The notes: generated by a model from the sequence alone, not told the origin. Shown: positions 8,257 through 17,713, numbered from the stretch's first letter. The stretch: 64,000 nt of DNA from Pseudoalteromonas caenipelagi (GCF_013140855.1 NZ_JABBPG010000003.1:434001-498000), one strand, 5' to 3'. Made by a program: numbers and translations.

Positions 8257-10098
8257 ATGCGGATATCTTTAGTCATCATTATGAGTTTTTTTGGCTTTAT
8301 TAGCGCTGCCAAAGCATATCAGCTGGAACCTAAAAACTGGTGGGTTGGCATGAAGCACCCAGAAGTACAGATTATGGTGCGCAAGTCCAATATTGTCGGC
8401 GCAGATATCAGTTTAAAACCCTACAAGGGCGTGAGTATTAGCAGTGTTCAGTATGGCGACAGCCCTAACTATGCATTTATCAATGTGCGCATTGAGCCTG
8501 ATGCAAAAGCCGGAGAGTTATTTTTTGAAGTTAATACTCACGGTGAGCAAGAACAAATCAGCTATCCTTTGTTAGCACGTCAAACGGGCAGTGCGCAGCG
8601 TCAAGGATTTTCAAGCAAAGATGTTATTTACTTAATAAACCCAGATAGATTTGCCAATGGTAACGCTCAGAACGACAGCGTTGAAGGTATGTTAGAAAAA
8701 GCCAACCCTACTTATCGCGGCGGACGCCATGGCGGTGATCTTGCAGGCATCATAGCGCACCTAGATTACTTTAAAGATATGGGGTATACACAACTTTGGT
8801 TGACGCCAGTGCGTGAAAACAATATGGCGGACTATTCTTATCATGGTTATGCGCTCACGGATTTTTATAAAGTAGACCCGCGCATGGGAAGTAACGAAGA
8901 ATATCCACAGTTGACTCGAGAGGCTGCAAAAAGAGGCATCGGGATCATAATGGATATGGTGCTCAATCACAGTGGTTTAAATCATTGGTGGGTTGCTGAT
9001 AAGCCGACGCGAGATTGGCTAAACTTTGAGGGTCAATTTAGCGGTACCAGCCATGCAAGACAAACCATTCAAGACCCGCACGCCAGTGAGTTTGATAAAA
9101 AGCAGTTCAATGATGGCTGGTTTGTTCCGACTATGCCCGATTTAAATCAACGCCAACCTTTGCTTGCTACCTACCTTATCCAAAATGCGATTTGGTGGAT
9201 TGAATATGCCAACCTCAGTGGCATTAGGGTAGATACTTACTCTTATTCAGACAAGGCATTTTTAGCAAACTGGACGCAGCGAATTATGGCTGAATACCCT
9301 AACTTTAACATCGTTGGGGAAGAGTGGAGTAGCAACCCTGCAATTACGTCATACTGGCAGCGTGGCAAAGTCAATCAAGATGGTTATCGCTCAAGCTTGC
9401 CCAGCGTGATGGATTTTTCACTGCAAGAAGCCCTTGTCAAAGCACTCAACGAAGAAGAAAGTTGGAACACAGGGTGGATAAGAGTGTATCAGTCGATAGC
9501 CAACGATTTTTTGTACGCTGATACAAATAACTTGCTGATATTTTTGGATAACCACGATATGAGCCGAGTGTTCACTGAACTCCAGCAATCGTTAGATAAA
9601 ACCCAATTGGCGATGACGTTATTGCTCACCACTCGCGGTATTCCACAAATTTACTATGGTACAGAGGTGCTTTTAGACAACACACCATCCAATGATCATG
9701 GCGATATTCGCATTGATTTTCCCGGTGGTTTTAAAGGCCAAGCGCAAGATGCTACCACCGCGAGGGGATTGAGCAAGTCGCAGCGCCTGATGCAAAACCA
9801 CGTACGAAAACTGACACATCTACGTCAAGCTTACCCTGCGTTGAGCCAAGGGGCGTTAACACACTTTGCTCCGTATTCAGGTATTTATAGCTATGTGCGC
9901 AGCACTGCAACGCAGCATATTTTAGTGCTGTTAAACAAGAACCAACAGGCAATGAAGGTAGATATGAATCGCTATAAAGAGACATTGGCTGATGCGACAA
10001 CGGCGGTAGACGTTTTGACAAATGAGGTGGTCGACGTATCTCAAACTGTCGAAATACCTAAAATGGGTGCGAGATTGCTAGTGCTAAAGCATGACTAG
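8257..10098 (+). CDS. Secreted GH13 alpha-amylase, cyclomaltodextrinase-like
   Basis: A 613-residue GH13 enzyme with a clear signal peptide ending AAKA around residue 20. The N-terminal beta domain (about 21-110) resembles the cyclomaltodextrinase N-domain, and the (beta/alpha)8 barrel follows. The catalytic residues are Asp326 in GIRVDTYSYSD, Glu355 in VGEEWSSN and Asp434 in FLDNHDMSR. The MDMVLNHSG and YHGYALTDFY regions fit the neopullulanase/cyclomaltodextrinase/SusA group. It would hydrolyse maltodextrins or cyclodextrins in the periplasm after TonB-dependent uptake. The start is preceded by GGAG (about 8241). It lies 19 bp after the halogenase gene and is probably co-transcribed with it. 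Distinguishing cyclomaltodextrinase from neopullulanase needs biochemistry. Confidence 0.9.
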   Translation: MRISLVIIMSFFGFISAAKAYQLEPKNWWVGMKHPEVQIMVRKSNIVGADISLKPYKGVSISSVQYGDSPNYAFINVRIEPDAKAGELFFEVNTHGEQEQISYPLLARQTGSAQRQGFSSKDVIYLINPDRFANGNAQNDSVEGMLEKANPTYRGGRHGGDLAGIIAHLDYFKDMGYTQLWLTPVRENNMADYSYHGYALTDFYKVDPRMGSNEEYPQLTREAAKRGIGIIMDMVLNHSGLNHWWVADKPTRDWLNFEGQFSGTSHARQTIQDPHASEFDKKQFNDGWFVPTMPDLNQRQPLLATYLIQNAIWWIEYANLSGIRVDTYSYSDKAFLANWTQRIMAEYPNFNIVGEEWSSNPAITSYWQRGKVNQDGYRSSLPSVMDFSLQEALVKALNEEESWNTGWIRVYQSIANDFLYADTNNLLIFLDNHDMSRVFTELQQSLDKTQLAMTLLLTTRGIPQIYYGTEVLLDNTPSNDHGDIRIDFPGGFKGQAQDATTARGLSKSQRLMQNHVRKLTHLRQAYPALSQGALTHFAPYSGIYSYVRSTATQHILVLLNKNQQAMKVDMNRYKETLADATTAVDVLTNEVVDVSQTVEIPKMGARLLVLKHD

Positions 10099-10115
10099 AG
10101 TATGAATCAAAGCGG

Positions 10116-10129
10116 TGAATACGTATGCA
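10116..10129. promoter_or_regulatory. LacI-type operator palindrome upstream of lipoprotein amylase
   Basis: TGAATACGTATGCA is identical to the site at 3683, here in the 94-bp gap between the two amylase genes. It implies a second regulated promoter inside the gene cluster, driving the lipoprotein amylase, transporter and glucoamylase genes. Confidence 0.6.
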
Positions 10130-10192
10130 GGCGGTTCAACCTGTGGGATAAGCCAAGGTAGACTGCCATAAGCCACATTATGACAACAACAA

Positions 10193-12094
10193 GTGACTAC
10201 AAGTTTAATGATAAATAATAAATCAAACGTCGCACTGAGCCGCTATAAACGCTCAATAATAGGCCTACTATGTGCAACCGCGCTAATGAGTTGCTCACAG
10301 CCCAGTGAACAGAGTGTGTCTAACACGGAGACTGACATCTCAACAACTGGGGTGAAAATAAGTAAGCCTGTTGTTTACCAAGTATTTACTCGACTATTTG
10401 GCAACAAAGAAACGGCCAATGTGCCGTGGGGAACGCTTGAGCAAAACGGGGTAGGTAAGTTTGCTGACTTTACACCAAAAGCACTCCAAGAAATAAAAGC
10501 ATTAGGGACCACGCATATCTGGTATACGGGCGTGTTACACCACGCACTGGTGACTGAATATAGTAAGTTTGGTATTGCTAGCGATGACCCTGATGTGGTG
10601 AAAGGTCGCGCGGGTTCACCTTATGCAGTAAAAGACTACTATAACGTTAACCCTGACTTGGCGGTTGACCCCAGTCAAAGACTTGCTGAGTTTGACGCTT
10701 TAATAGCGCGCACTCATCAAGCAGGAATGAAAGTGGTTATCGATATAGTGCCCAATCATGTTGCAAGAAACTATCAGTCATCATCGGCACCTGATGGGGT
10801 GGTTGATTTTGGCGCTCACGACGATACAACAAAAGCTTACGCCAGAGACAACAACTTTTACTATGTTGTTGGAGAGGATTTCCAAGTACCACAAAGTGAC
10901 GATTATCAGCCTCTGGGCGGTCAGGCTCATCCACAAAGTGATGGGCAGTTTGCCGAGTCCCCTGCGAAATGGACCGGAAACGGCTCAAGAGCTGCCCAGC
11001 CAGATATCAATGATTGGTATGAAACCGTCAAAGTAAATTATGGCGTAAAACCTGATGGCAGTTATGATTTCCCTCGACTACCTGTCGGCTTTGATAAAAA
11101 ATCCATTGCTGAGCACTATGCATTTTGGCAGCAGCATGATTTACCCGATAGCTGGTACAAGTTTAGAGATATTACCCATTACTGGCTTAACCGTGGTGTT
11201 GATGGATTTCGCTACGATATGGCAGAGATGGTGCCTGTGGAGTTTTGGAGCTTTTTAAATTCGTCAATAAAGATGCAAAACCCAGATGCATTTTTGTTGG
11301 CAGAAGTATACAACCCCACGCTTTATCGTGATTATATCCATAAAGGCAAAATGGATTATCTGTACGATAAAGTTGGCTTTTACGATAGTTTAAAAGCACT
11401 AATGCAGCAAACGGGTAGCGCCAAAGACGTACTTGAACAACAGTACAAAGTACAAGATATCGCCAAGCACATGCTGCACTTTTTAGAAAACCATGATGAA
11501 CAACGAATTGCCAGCGATGAATTTGCAGGCGATGCTCAAATGGGTAAACCTGCCATGGTGGTATCTCACTTGATCAGCAAGTCGCCGAGTATGTTGTATT
11601 TTGGTCAAACTGTGGGTGAAGACGGCTCTGAAGATGCAGGGTTTGGTAAACCAAGTAGAACCAGTATCTTTGACTATATTGGCGTGCCGGCTCATCAAGC
11701 GTGGATGAACAATGGTAAGTTTGATGGTGGCAAGCTTAGTGAGCAGCAACGAGGCTTACGCGCCTATTACGTTAAGCTGATGTCGTTAAGCACATTACCT
11801 GCTGTTGTTGCAGGTGACTTACATTCTGTTGAGGTGGATGCCCAAAATACGATAGCGCAACAGCGGGTAATGGCATTTGCACGAGCCTTTTCCAATCAAA
11901 AGCTAGTTGTAGTGAGTAATTTTGATGCAAAAGAGTCACACACTATCACCTTGCACCTGCCAACTGAGTGGCAAAACACACGTTATCTTGCCAAAGACAT
12001 GTTAGAGCATCATGCCAGCGTGCGCGTAAAGGATAACCAAATTAAGATTACTTTAGCCCCACGTGCCAGTGCGGTTTATTTACTAGAGGATTAG
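10193..12094 (+). CDS. Lipoprotein GH13 alpha-amylase
   Basis: A 633-residue GH13 enzyme with a lipoprotein signal: basic KR, a hydrophobic stretch, then the lipobox LMSC with Cys34 as the lipidation site. The barrel begins near KPVVYQVFTRLFG (about 58). The catalytic residues are Asp342 in GFRYDMAEM, Glu371 in LLAEVYNP and Asp435 in LENHDEQR. It should act on oligosaccharides while tethered to a membrane facing the periplasm or the cell surface. The start codon is uncertain: a GTG at 10193 gives a long n-region, and an ATG at 10208 gives a shorter and equally credible one; neither has a strong ribosome site. It lies 64 bp downstream of an operator-like palindrome and ends 2 bp before the transporter gene, so the two are surely co-transcribed. 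Confidence 0.88.
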   Translation: MTTSLMINNKSNVALSRYKRSIIGLLCATALMSCSQPSEQSVSNTETDISTTGVKISKPVVYQVFTRLFGNKETANVPWGTLEQNGVGKFADFTPKALQEIKALGTTHIWYTGVLHHALVTEYSKFGIASDDPDVVKGRAGSPYAVKDYYNVNPDLAVDPSQRLAEFDALIARTHQAGMKVVIDIVPNHVARNYQSSSAPDGVVDFGAHDDTTKAYARDNNFYYVVGEDFQVPQSDDYQPLGGQAHPQSDGQFAESPAKWTGNGSRAAQPDINDWYETVKVNYGVKPDGSYDFPRLPVGFDKKSIAEHYAFWQQHDLPDSWYKFRDITHYWLNRGVDGFRYDMAEMVPVEFWSFLNSSIKMQNPDAFLLAEVYNPTLYRDYIHKGKMDYLYDKVGFYDSLKALMQQTGSAKDVLEQQYKVQDIAKHMLHFLENHDEQRIASDEFAGDAQMGKPAMVVSHLISKSPSMLYFGQTVGEDGSEDAGFGKPSRTSIFDYIGVPAHQAWMNNGKFDGGKLSEQQRGLRAYYVKLMSLSTLPAVVAGDLHSVEVDAQNTIAQQRVMAFARAFSNQKLVVVSNFDAKESHTITLHLPTEWQNTRYLAKDMLEHHASVRVKDNQIKITLAPRASAVYLLED

Positions 12095-12096
12095 CC

Positions 12097-13587
12097 ATGC
12101 AACAAAAACCAAACCTGAGCTTTTGGCAAATATGGAATATGTGTTTTGGCTTTTTAGGTATTCAATTTGGCTTTGCACTACAAAACGGTAACGTGAGCCG
12201 CATTTTTCAAACCCTAGGTGCATCGGTTGATGATATTCCCATTCTTTGGGTAGCCGCCCCCTTAACGGATTTAATTGTTCAGCCAATTATTGGTTATTGG
12301 AGTGATAAAACGTGGGGTCGCTTGGGACGTCGTAGGCCGTTCTTTTTGTATGGCGCTATTTTGACCACCTTAGCGCTGTTCATCATGCCAAACTCGCCAA
12401 CTCTTTGGATAGCAGCGGGTGTGTTATGGATTATGGATGCCTCAATTAACGTGACTATGGAGCCGTTTAGAGCATTAGTGGGGGATAACCTAAATGAAAA
12501 GCAACGTGCGACAGGTTATTCAATGCAGAGCTTTTTTATCGGTGTAGGCGCCATTGTAGCCTCAGCGTTGCCTTGGATGATGACCAATTGGTTTGGGGTT
12601 AGTAACACCGCTGAGAATGGGCAAATTCCAGAATCTGTAAAATATGCCTTTTATTTCGGTGGTGCGATTTTGTTTTTAGCGGTGATGTGGACCATTGTCA
12701 AAACTAAAGAATATAGTCCAGAGCAACTTGCAAAATTTGACGGCCATGTTGACAGTAAGGACGAAGCACAAAAGCCCTTAAAAACCATTAATTTTGCCAA
12801 AGGGGCACTGATATTTTTGGTACTAGGTGGTGGACTGCTGGCGAGTGTATTTGTCTTAGAGCTAGAAAAGGAGCTGTATTTATTATCTGCTTTATTACTT
12901 AGCTTTGCGGTTGTACAGCTTCTTGCTGGCTTTTTACAAAACCAGCAACGTGTTAGCGGTGGTTTCTATCAAGTGATTTATGATGTGTTTAGCATGCCGA
13001 CGACGATGAGACAGCTTGCAGTTGTGCAGTTTTTTAGCTGGTTTGCATTGTTTGCTATGTGGATTTATACCACCTCTGCGGTTACTAGCTTTCACTACGG
13101 TAGCTCAGATGTCACCAGCAAAGCCTATAATGATGGTGCTGATTGGGTCGGTGTGTTGTTTGCTGCATATAATGGCTTTGCAGCATTGGCGGCCATTATT
13201 ATCCCACTTATGGTTAAACGCATTGGGCTGGCTAAAGCTCATTGCGTGAATTTACTGCTCGGCGCGGGTGCGTTAATCAGCTTTATCTTAATTCCACAGC
13301 CGCAATTGCTATGGCTTCCGATGATTGGTGTCGGGTTTGCTTGGGCATCAATTTTGTCGCTGCCGTATGCGATGCTGAGTAACTCGCTACCAAGTCATAA
13401 AATGGGCGTGTTTATGGGGATCTTTAACTTTTTCATCGTGATCCCTCAGTTACTTGCAGCCAGCATTTTAGGATTAATTTTGAGACACCTGTTTGAAAAC
13501 CAGCCTATCTATGCGCTAGTAATTGGTGGCGTATCTTTTATTTTTGCAGCCGTGTCGGTTTTACGTGTAAACACGACCTCAGCTTAG
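12097..13587 (+). CDS. MFS/GPH-family sugar transporter, probable maltose/maltodextrin importer
   Basis: A 496-residue integral membrane protein with about 12 hydrophobic segments, of the glycoside-pentoside-hexuronide:cation symporter/SLC45-like branch of the major facilitator superfamily. The stretch PIIGYWSDKTWGRLGRRRPF (near residues 65-84) is the family's characteristic loop 2-3 motif. It would carry maltose or short maltodextrins, with cation co-transport, from periplasm to cytoplasm, where the alpha-glucosidase acts. The gene starts 2 bp after the lipoprotein amylase stop, with its ribosome site (GAGGA) inside that gene's end. The glucoamylase gene follows 10 bp downstream. This matches the MalT-type transporters reported from Shewanella- and Xanthomonas-type maltodextrin loci; substrate assignment is from context. 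Confidence 0.88.
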   Translation: MQQKPNLSFWQIWNMCFGFLGIQFGFALQNGNVSRIFQTLGASVDDIPILWVAAPLTDLIVQPIIGYWSDKTWGRLGRRRPFFLYGAILTTLALFIMPNSPTLWIAAGVLWIMDASINVTMEPFRALVGDNLNEKQRATGYSMQSFFIGVGAIVASALPWMMTNWFGVSNTAENGQIPESVKYAFYFGGAILFLAVMWTIVKTKEYSPEQLAKFDGHVDSKDEAQKPLKTINFAKGALIFLVLGGGLLASVFVLELEKELYLLSALLLSFAVVQLLAGFLQNQQRVSGGFYQVIYDVFSMPTTMRQLAVVQFFSWFALFAMWIYTTSAVTSFHYGSSDVTSKAYNDGADWVGVLFAAYNGFAALAAIIIPLMVKRIGLAKAHCVNLLLGAGALISFILIPQPQLLWLPMIGVGFAWASILSLPYAMLSNSLPSHKMGVFMGIFNFFIVIPQLLAASILGLILRHLFENQPIYALVIGGVSFIFAAVSVLRVNTTSA

Positions 13588-13597
13588 GAAAGTTATT

Positions 13598-16033
13598 ATG
13601 AAAAACAAAATCAATACATTAACTATAGCACTTATTGCTGCAAGCCTTGTGGGGTGTGGTAGTGCACAAAATAATAGCCAAGTCACTGCAGACGTAGCAC
13701 CAGGCGCGCCGGGTGATAAACCTTATTGGGCCTATTCAGGTAAAACGGGTATAGGTACTTCTTACGAAGCATACGCAGATGGTCAATACAGTGATAATGC
13801 ACAAACGGGCACTGTATCAAAAGTGTGGTTTTCGCTAGCGCAAGGCATGATCACTGAAACCATGTTCGGACTTATCCATCAAGCTCAGCTAAAAGATATG
13901 CAATTGGTTATCACAGGTGTAGATGCAAACGGCCAAGCGTTTAGCGTGGCAGAGAGTAATTCAAGTGACTTTGAGATCTCGGTTGACTACTTGTACAAAG
14001 ATGCACAAGGTCGTCCTCTGTCACTTGCCTACAAAGTGCTAAGTAAAGATAAGTTAGGGCGCTTTGAGCTTGGAAAACATATTTTTACAGACCCCGATGG
14101 GCAAAGCCTATTTGTTCGAAGCCAAATAAAGACTGACCTAGATACACCTATCCAAGTGTATGTATCTGCAAATCCCTACATTAACAACAATGGCGTGAAT
14201 GATTTTGCCAAAGTCACCAAGCAAGGTCTAGTCGCTTACGAAGGCGACAACTATCTTACCTTACAAGCCGCGGGCGGTTTTGAAAAAGCGTCGGTGGGTT
14301 TTACCGGACAAAGTGATAATCTCGCTGCCCTTATGAGCACTCAGCAGCTTAAACAAACATATGCATCAACAGGTGAAGAGTCTGGCAATGTGAGCTTACT
14401 GGGTAAGCTGGGGGATGTGAGGGGGAGTGGGCAGTTTGATATGGTGCTCAGCTTTGGCAGGTCTCAAAAAAGAAGTGCTGAACAAGCAAGCAAAACACTC
14501 TCTAAAGGGTATCAAGCCGTCCTTGATAACTACAACGGCAAAGGGGAGGCTATAGGCTGGGAAGACTACCTTACGTCATTAAAGCCAATGTCTCGTTTAA
14601 CTCAATATAGTGCTGATCAAGGTAAGCTTTTATATACCAGCGCTATGGTTTTAAAAGCGCAAGAAGATAAAAGCTATGCGGGTGCATTAATCGCGTCATT
14701 ATCTAACCCATGGGGCGACACCGTGCCTGCAATCGAAGGGTCGACAGGCTACAAAGCTGTATGGGTGAGAGACTTCTATCAAGTGGCCATGGCCTTTATG
14801 GCGATGGGGGATACACAAACCGCTAAAACGGCATTTGAGTATTTAGAAAAAGTGCAAGTTACAGACGTGACACCAGGGAATAATGGTGATACGGGCTGGT
14901 TTTTACAAAAAACGCACGTTGACGGGGAGCTTGAGTGGGTTGGCGTGCAGTTAGACCAAACAGCCATGCCAATTATGCTAGCTTGGAAACTACATCAAGC
15001 AAAAGTGCTCGATGATGAAGAATTAAGCCATTGGTACACTAAAATGCTAAAGCCAGCAGCTGACTTTTTAGTACAAGGTGGTAAAGCGAAGATCCTGTGG
15101 AATGACACACAAGTTACCCCGCCGGCAACGCAGCAAGAGCGTTGGGAAGAGCAAAATGGCTACTCTCCGTCAACCACTGCTGCTGTCATAGCTGGATTAG
15201 TGACAGCCTCCGATATTGCTAAGCGCAGTGGAGATATGGCTGCTTCAGCACGTTATCTTGAAGTGGCGCAGCAATATGACAAGCAAGTTGAAGCGTTGAT
15301 GTTCACACACGAAGGGATACTAAAAGAGCGAGCTCAAAGTAAAGTAACTGATGAGCAATATTTCTTTAGAATTGGTCAAGATTCTAACCCTAATAGCAAT
15401 GACAAAATCAACAGTAACAATGGTCGTGAAGGGATGAACAAAAAGGCCATTATTGACGGCGGCTTTTTAGAATTGGTGCGTTATGGTGTGCGCTTAGCAG
15501 ATGCACCGAGTATTTTGGCCACCTTGCCAGAGTATGAAGATGAAAGCATGATTGATAACTTACGAGTTAAATATAGCTTCACTTTTGATGGGCACAGCGG
15601 TACTTACCCAGGGTATAGACGCTATGGTAATGACGGTTACGGTGAAGATGAAGTAACTGGTAACAACTATGCGCAAGGGGGCGAAAATACCTCTGGTCAG
15701 CGCGGTCGTGTTTGGCCGTTTTTCACCGGTGAACGAGGTCATTATGAAATCGCATCAGCGGCGCAAAATAATCAGCTATCTAGTGACAAAGTGCAGCAAA
15801 TAAAACTAACGTATGTAAAAGGTATGGAGCTATTTGCCAATGAAGGCATGATGTTACCTGAGCAAGTTTGGGATAATGTGGGTGCTAACCCAAGGGGTTA
15901 CGAGTTTGGTGAAGGCACTAACTCTGCAACACCACTGGCTTGGACACATGCCGAATATGTTAAGTTGGTAAGGTCTTTGGCGGATAAACAAGTTTGGGAT
16001 CACTATCCAATCGTTGAACAAAAGCTTAAGTAG
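13598..16033 (+). CDS. Lipoprotein GH15 glucoamylase (glucan 1,4-alpha-glucosidase)
   Basis: An 811-residue enzyme with a lipoprotein signal (LVGC, Cys20). The N-terminal beta-sandwich (about 35-300) resembles the glucodextranase/glucoamylase N-domain, and an (alpha/alpha)6 GH15 barrel follows. The two catalytic glutamates fit Glu517 or Glu518 in RWEEQNGYSPST and Glu712 in FFTGERGHYE, both typical GH15 motifs. It would release beta-glucose from non-reducing ends of maltodextrins in the periplasm, complementing the endo-acting GH13 enzymes. The start has a good ribosome site (AGGAAAG). The gene is last in the operon and is followed by a strong terminator. Length and domain order are normal for bacterial GH15 proteins; a glucodextranase (alpha-1,6) activity is the main alternative. 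Confidence 0.92.
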   Translation: MKNKINTLTIALIAASLVGCGSAQNNSQVTADVAPGAPGDKPYWAYSGKTGIGTSYEAYADGQYSDNAQTGTVSKVWFSLAQGMITETMFGLIHQAQLKDMQLVITGVDANGQAFSVAESNSSDFEISVDYLYKDAQGRPLSLAYKVLSKDKLGRFELGKHIFTDPDGQSLFVRSQIKTDLDTPIQVYVSANPYINNNGVNDFAKVTKQGLVAYEGDNYLTLQAAGGFEKASVGFTGQSDNLAALMSTQQLKQTYASTGEESGNVSLLGKLGDVRGSGQFDMVLSFGRSQKRSAEQASKTLSKGYQAVLDNYNGKGEAIGWEDYLTSLKPMSRLTQYSADQGKLLYTSAMVLKAQEDKSYAGALIASLSNPWGDTVPAIEGSTGYKAVWVRDFYQVAMAFMAMGDTQTAKTAFEYLEKVQVTDVTPGNNGDTGWFLQKTHVDGELEWVGVQLDQTAMPIMLAWKLHQAKVLDDEELSHWYTKMLKPAADFLVQGGKAKILWNDTQVTPPATQQERWEEQNGYSPSTTAAVIAGLVTASDIAKRSGDMAASARYLEVAQQYDKQVEALMFTHEGILKERAQSKVTDEQYFFRIGQDSNPNSNDKINSNNGREGMNKKAIIDGGFLELVRYGVRLADAPSILATLPEYEDESMIDNLRVKYSFTFDGHSGTYPGYRRYGNDGYGEDEVTGNNYAQGGENTSGQRGRVWPFFTGERGHYEIASAAQNNQLSSDKVQQIKLTYVKGMELFANEGMMLPEQVWDNVGANPRGYEFGEGTNSATPLAWTHAEYVKLVRSLADKQVWDHYPIVEQKLK

Positions 16034-16045
16034 CACGTTAATTTC

Positions 16046-16076
16046 AACAGCAGGCGATATCGTCTGCTGTTTTTTA
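16046..16076 (+). terminator. Intrinsic terminator of the amylolytic operon
   Basis: An 11-bp stem (one G-U pair) AACAGCAGGCG/CGTCTGCTGTT with an ATAT loop is followed by T6, 13 bp after the glucoamylase stop. Confidence 0.88.
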
Positions 16077-16153
16077 TAACTCACTCACATACCCGCACAT
16101 TTACCCAAAACGCATTTTTTATTGTTACGCATCAGTTTGCCTGATAACTTTGC

Positions 16154-16356
16154 TATATAACCTCAGCTGCACATAAGCGAATTTGCCCAATAAAGCTATT
16201 TCGCGCACTCTCTTCGTTATTTTCACTTGTAATAGCACGCTATTATTTCGCGAAAATGCCTTGATATTGAGCGAAATATCATCATTGGATATTGAAAAGG
16301 TTACAACGTCTCCATTGTGAGCCATCAAAATTCTTGTCCGCAGCTGAGGTTATATA
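16154..16356. mobile_element. Short inverted-repeat element, MITE-like
   Basis: A 17-bp perfect terminal inverted repeat, TATATAACCTCAGCTGC at 16154-16170 and its complement at 16340-16356, bounds a 203-bp element. The interior has no credible gene. It contains a tight hairpin at 16230-16245 (TAATAGC-AC-GCTATTA). The outermost TATATA on both sides could belong to the repeat or be a target duplication, because that sequence is nearly self-complementary. Size, exact termini and non-coding interior fit a miniature inverted-repeat transposable element mobilised in trans, but no second copy exists in the window to prove mobility. Confidence 0.55.
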
Positions 16357-16416
16357 TGAAGCTTTTTATTAATTGAAAGGTTAGGCTAGGAGCTTAAGTC
16401 ACATCTAAGGAAAAGT

Positions 16417-17211
16417 ATGAGTAAGATATTGCCGATAGTTTTGTTAATGATGTCATGGTCTAGTTGGCCAATTGTGCAAAGACATGATGTACCAAAAGAT
16501 CAGTATATAGCTCAATCTACTCCCGAGTATCTTATTGATATGCCTGGTGAAGGGCACGGTGTTTTATTTAAGCCAAACTGGATTGTCACAGTTGCACATC
16601 TTATTTTTGCGGATTATAGCGGGCGTCAAATCACCATTGCGAATGAGCAATTTACCATTGAAAAAGTGGTAGTTCACCCGAATGCTAAAAAGCCAAGTGA
16701 AGCTTTATTTAAAGGCGACGCAAAACCTCTGATGGACTTTATGAAAACTACCAGTGATATCGCACTTATTAAGTTAACTAAGGATGTTACGCATGTTAAG
16801 CCTATTGAACTCTATACCGGTTCTGATGAGAAAGGCAAAGCTATCACGGCATTTGGTCGAGGCTCAACTGGCGATGGCCTAAATGGCTCAGTATTTGAGA
16901 CAAAGAGGCAAAAAACACTACGGCGGATGCAAAACATCATAGATAGAGTTAATGGCAATTGGCTATCGATTCAATTTGATAAAGCTGAGAAGGGCTTGCA
17001 ATACGAAGGTATTGACGGTTCAGGCGATAGTGGCGGCCCACTAATATACTCCGATAATGACAAGCAGTACCTCGTTGGTATGTTTAGTTGGGATTTTGTT
17101 GAAGGAGATTTAAAGGCCTTTAAACATGGCCTGTATGGCGGAAGATCGTATCAGTTGCGCATTTCTTCATACATCGATTGGATAACTACCCAGATAGATG
17201 CTAATCCCTAA
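16417..17211 (+). CDS. Secreted trypsin-like serine protease
   Basis: A 264-residue S1-type protease. An N-terminal hydrophobic stretch (residues 3-17) acts as a signal peptide. The catalytic triad is visible as His61 in VTVAHL, Asp114 in TSDIALIKL and Ser205 in GSGDSGGPL. A short pro-segment may lie between the signal peptide and the protease core, since no classic IVGG-type activation site is seen. The start is supported by AAGGA (about 16408). It sits alone between a MITE-like element and a long non-coding stretch, so no partner is evident. The substrate is unknown; it would act in the periplasm or outside the cell. Confidence 0.87.
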   Translation: MSKILPIVLLMMSWSSWPIVQRHDVPKDQYIAQSTPEYLIDMPGEGHGVLFKPNWIVTVAHLIFADYSGRQITIANEQFTIEKVVVHPNAKKPSEALFKGDAKPLMDFMKTTSDIALIKLTKDVTHVKPIELYTGSDEKGKAITAFGRGSTGDGLNGSVFETKRQKTLRRMQNIIDRVNGNWLSIQFDKAEKGLQYEGIDGSGDSGGPLIYSDNDKQYLVGMFSWDFVEGDLKAFKHGLYGGRSYQLRISSYIDWITTQIDANP

Positions 17212-17542
17212 TCTTTGCAGGGTGTTAGCGTTAAGAATAGAAAAATAAAGATTTAACTTTACAATTGCTTGCTTAAAGCCCTAAAAGCAGCGCTCTTACG
17301 TCTCAACGCGCAAAAAATTATTGTTAAAAATGCAGAGGTTTGTTCGTTTAAGGTTATAAAGTAAGCAATATAATCAACTGGTTAAATATTATCTCTCGAC
17401 TATCCAAAATCGTCGACATGTAATTTCTGTAAGCTTTATAAAAATAAAATGTTGAATAGTTGAGCTGAGCGTGCCATATTTTTTGAGCAATTTACAAAAT
17501 TGCAATGTATTCATTTTATCAACAATCATTTAGGAGACGTAT
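17212..17542. other. Non-coding AT-rich stretch upstream of the 27-codon ORF
   Basis: No gene is recognised in these 331 bases. There is a short inverted repeat, GCAATTT...AAATTGC, near 17488-17504. No promoter stands out. It is probably the 5' region of the following small ORF and cyanophycinase gene. Confidence 0.4.
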
Positions 17543-17626
17543 ATGTTTAATGTAATCGTATTACGCCCTAGTGATCTGCATGAATGTTCCGTTGACTATC
17601 ACTTGAGTGAGTGGTTCGACGAATAG
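17543..17626 (+). CDS. Small ORF, 27 residues, possible leader peptide
   Basis: An ATG at 17543 is preceded by a strong ribosome site (AGGAG at 17532-17536, 6 nt spacing) and runs 27 codons to TAG. The peptide begins MFNVIVLRPSDLHEC and ends in the acidic EWFDE; it has no signal peptide or membrane segment and I recognise no family. It ends 5 nt before the left arm of a 13-bp inverted repeat whose right arm covers the ribosome site of the cyanophycinase gene. A role as a regulatory leader peptide is therefore possible; a functional small protein is the alternative, and chance cannot be excluded. Confidence 0.45.
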   Translation: MFNVIVLRPSDLHECSVDYHLSEWFDE

Positions 17627-17630
17627 CCCC

Positions 17631-17704
17631 ACCTGAATTTTAACACCTACCTATGCCCAAATTGTATTTGCGGCAGGGATAACTATAACTATTAAAATTC
17701 AGGT
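17631..17704 (+). promoter_or_regulatory. 13-bp inverted repeat that could mask the cyanophycinase ribosome site
   Basis: ACCTGAATTTTAA (17631-17643) is exactly complementary to TTAAAATTCAGGT (17692-17704), with a 48-nt loop. The right arm includes the only ribosome-site-like sequence (CAGG, 17700-17703) upstream of the ATG at 17714. In RNA the stem would hide it. A ribosome finishing the upstream small ORF at 17626 would cover the left arm and open the stem. Confidence 0.5.
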
Positions 17705-17713
17705 AAATTTCTT

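Noticed and set aside
16125..16328. 67-codon leftward ORF inside the inverted-repeat element
   Set aside because: No ribosome site or recognisable protein pattern; it spans the repeat element and its hairpin, so it is most likely chance.
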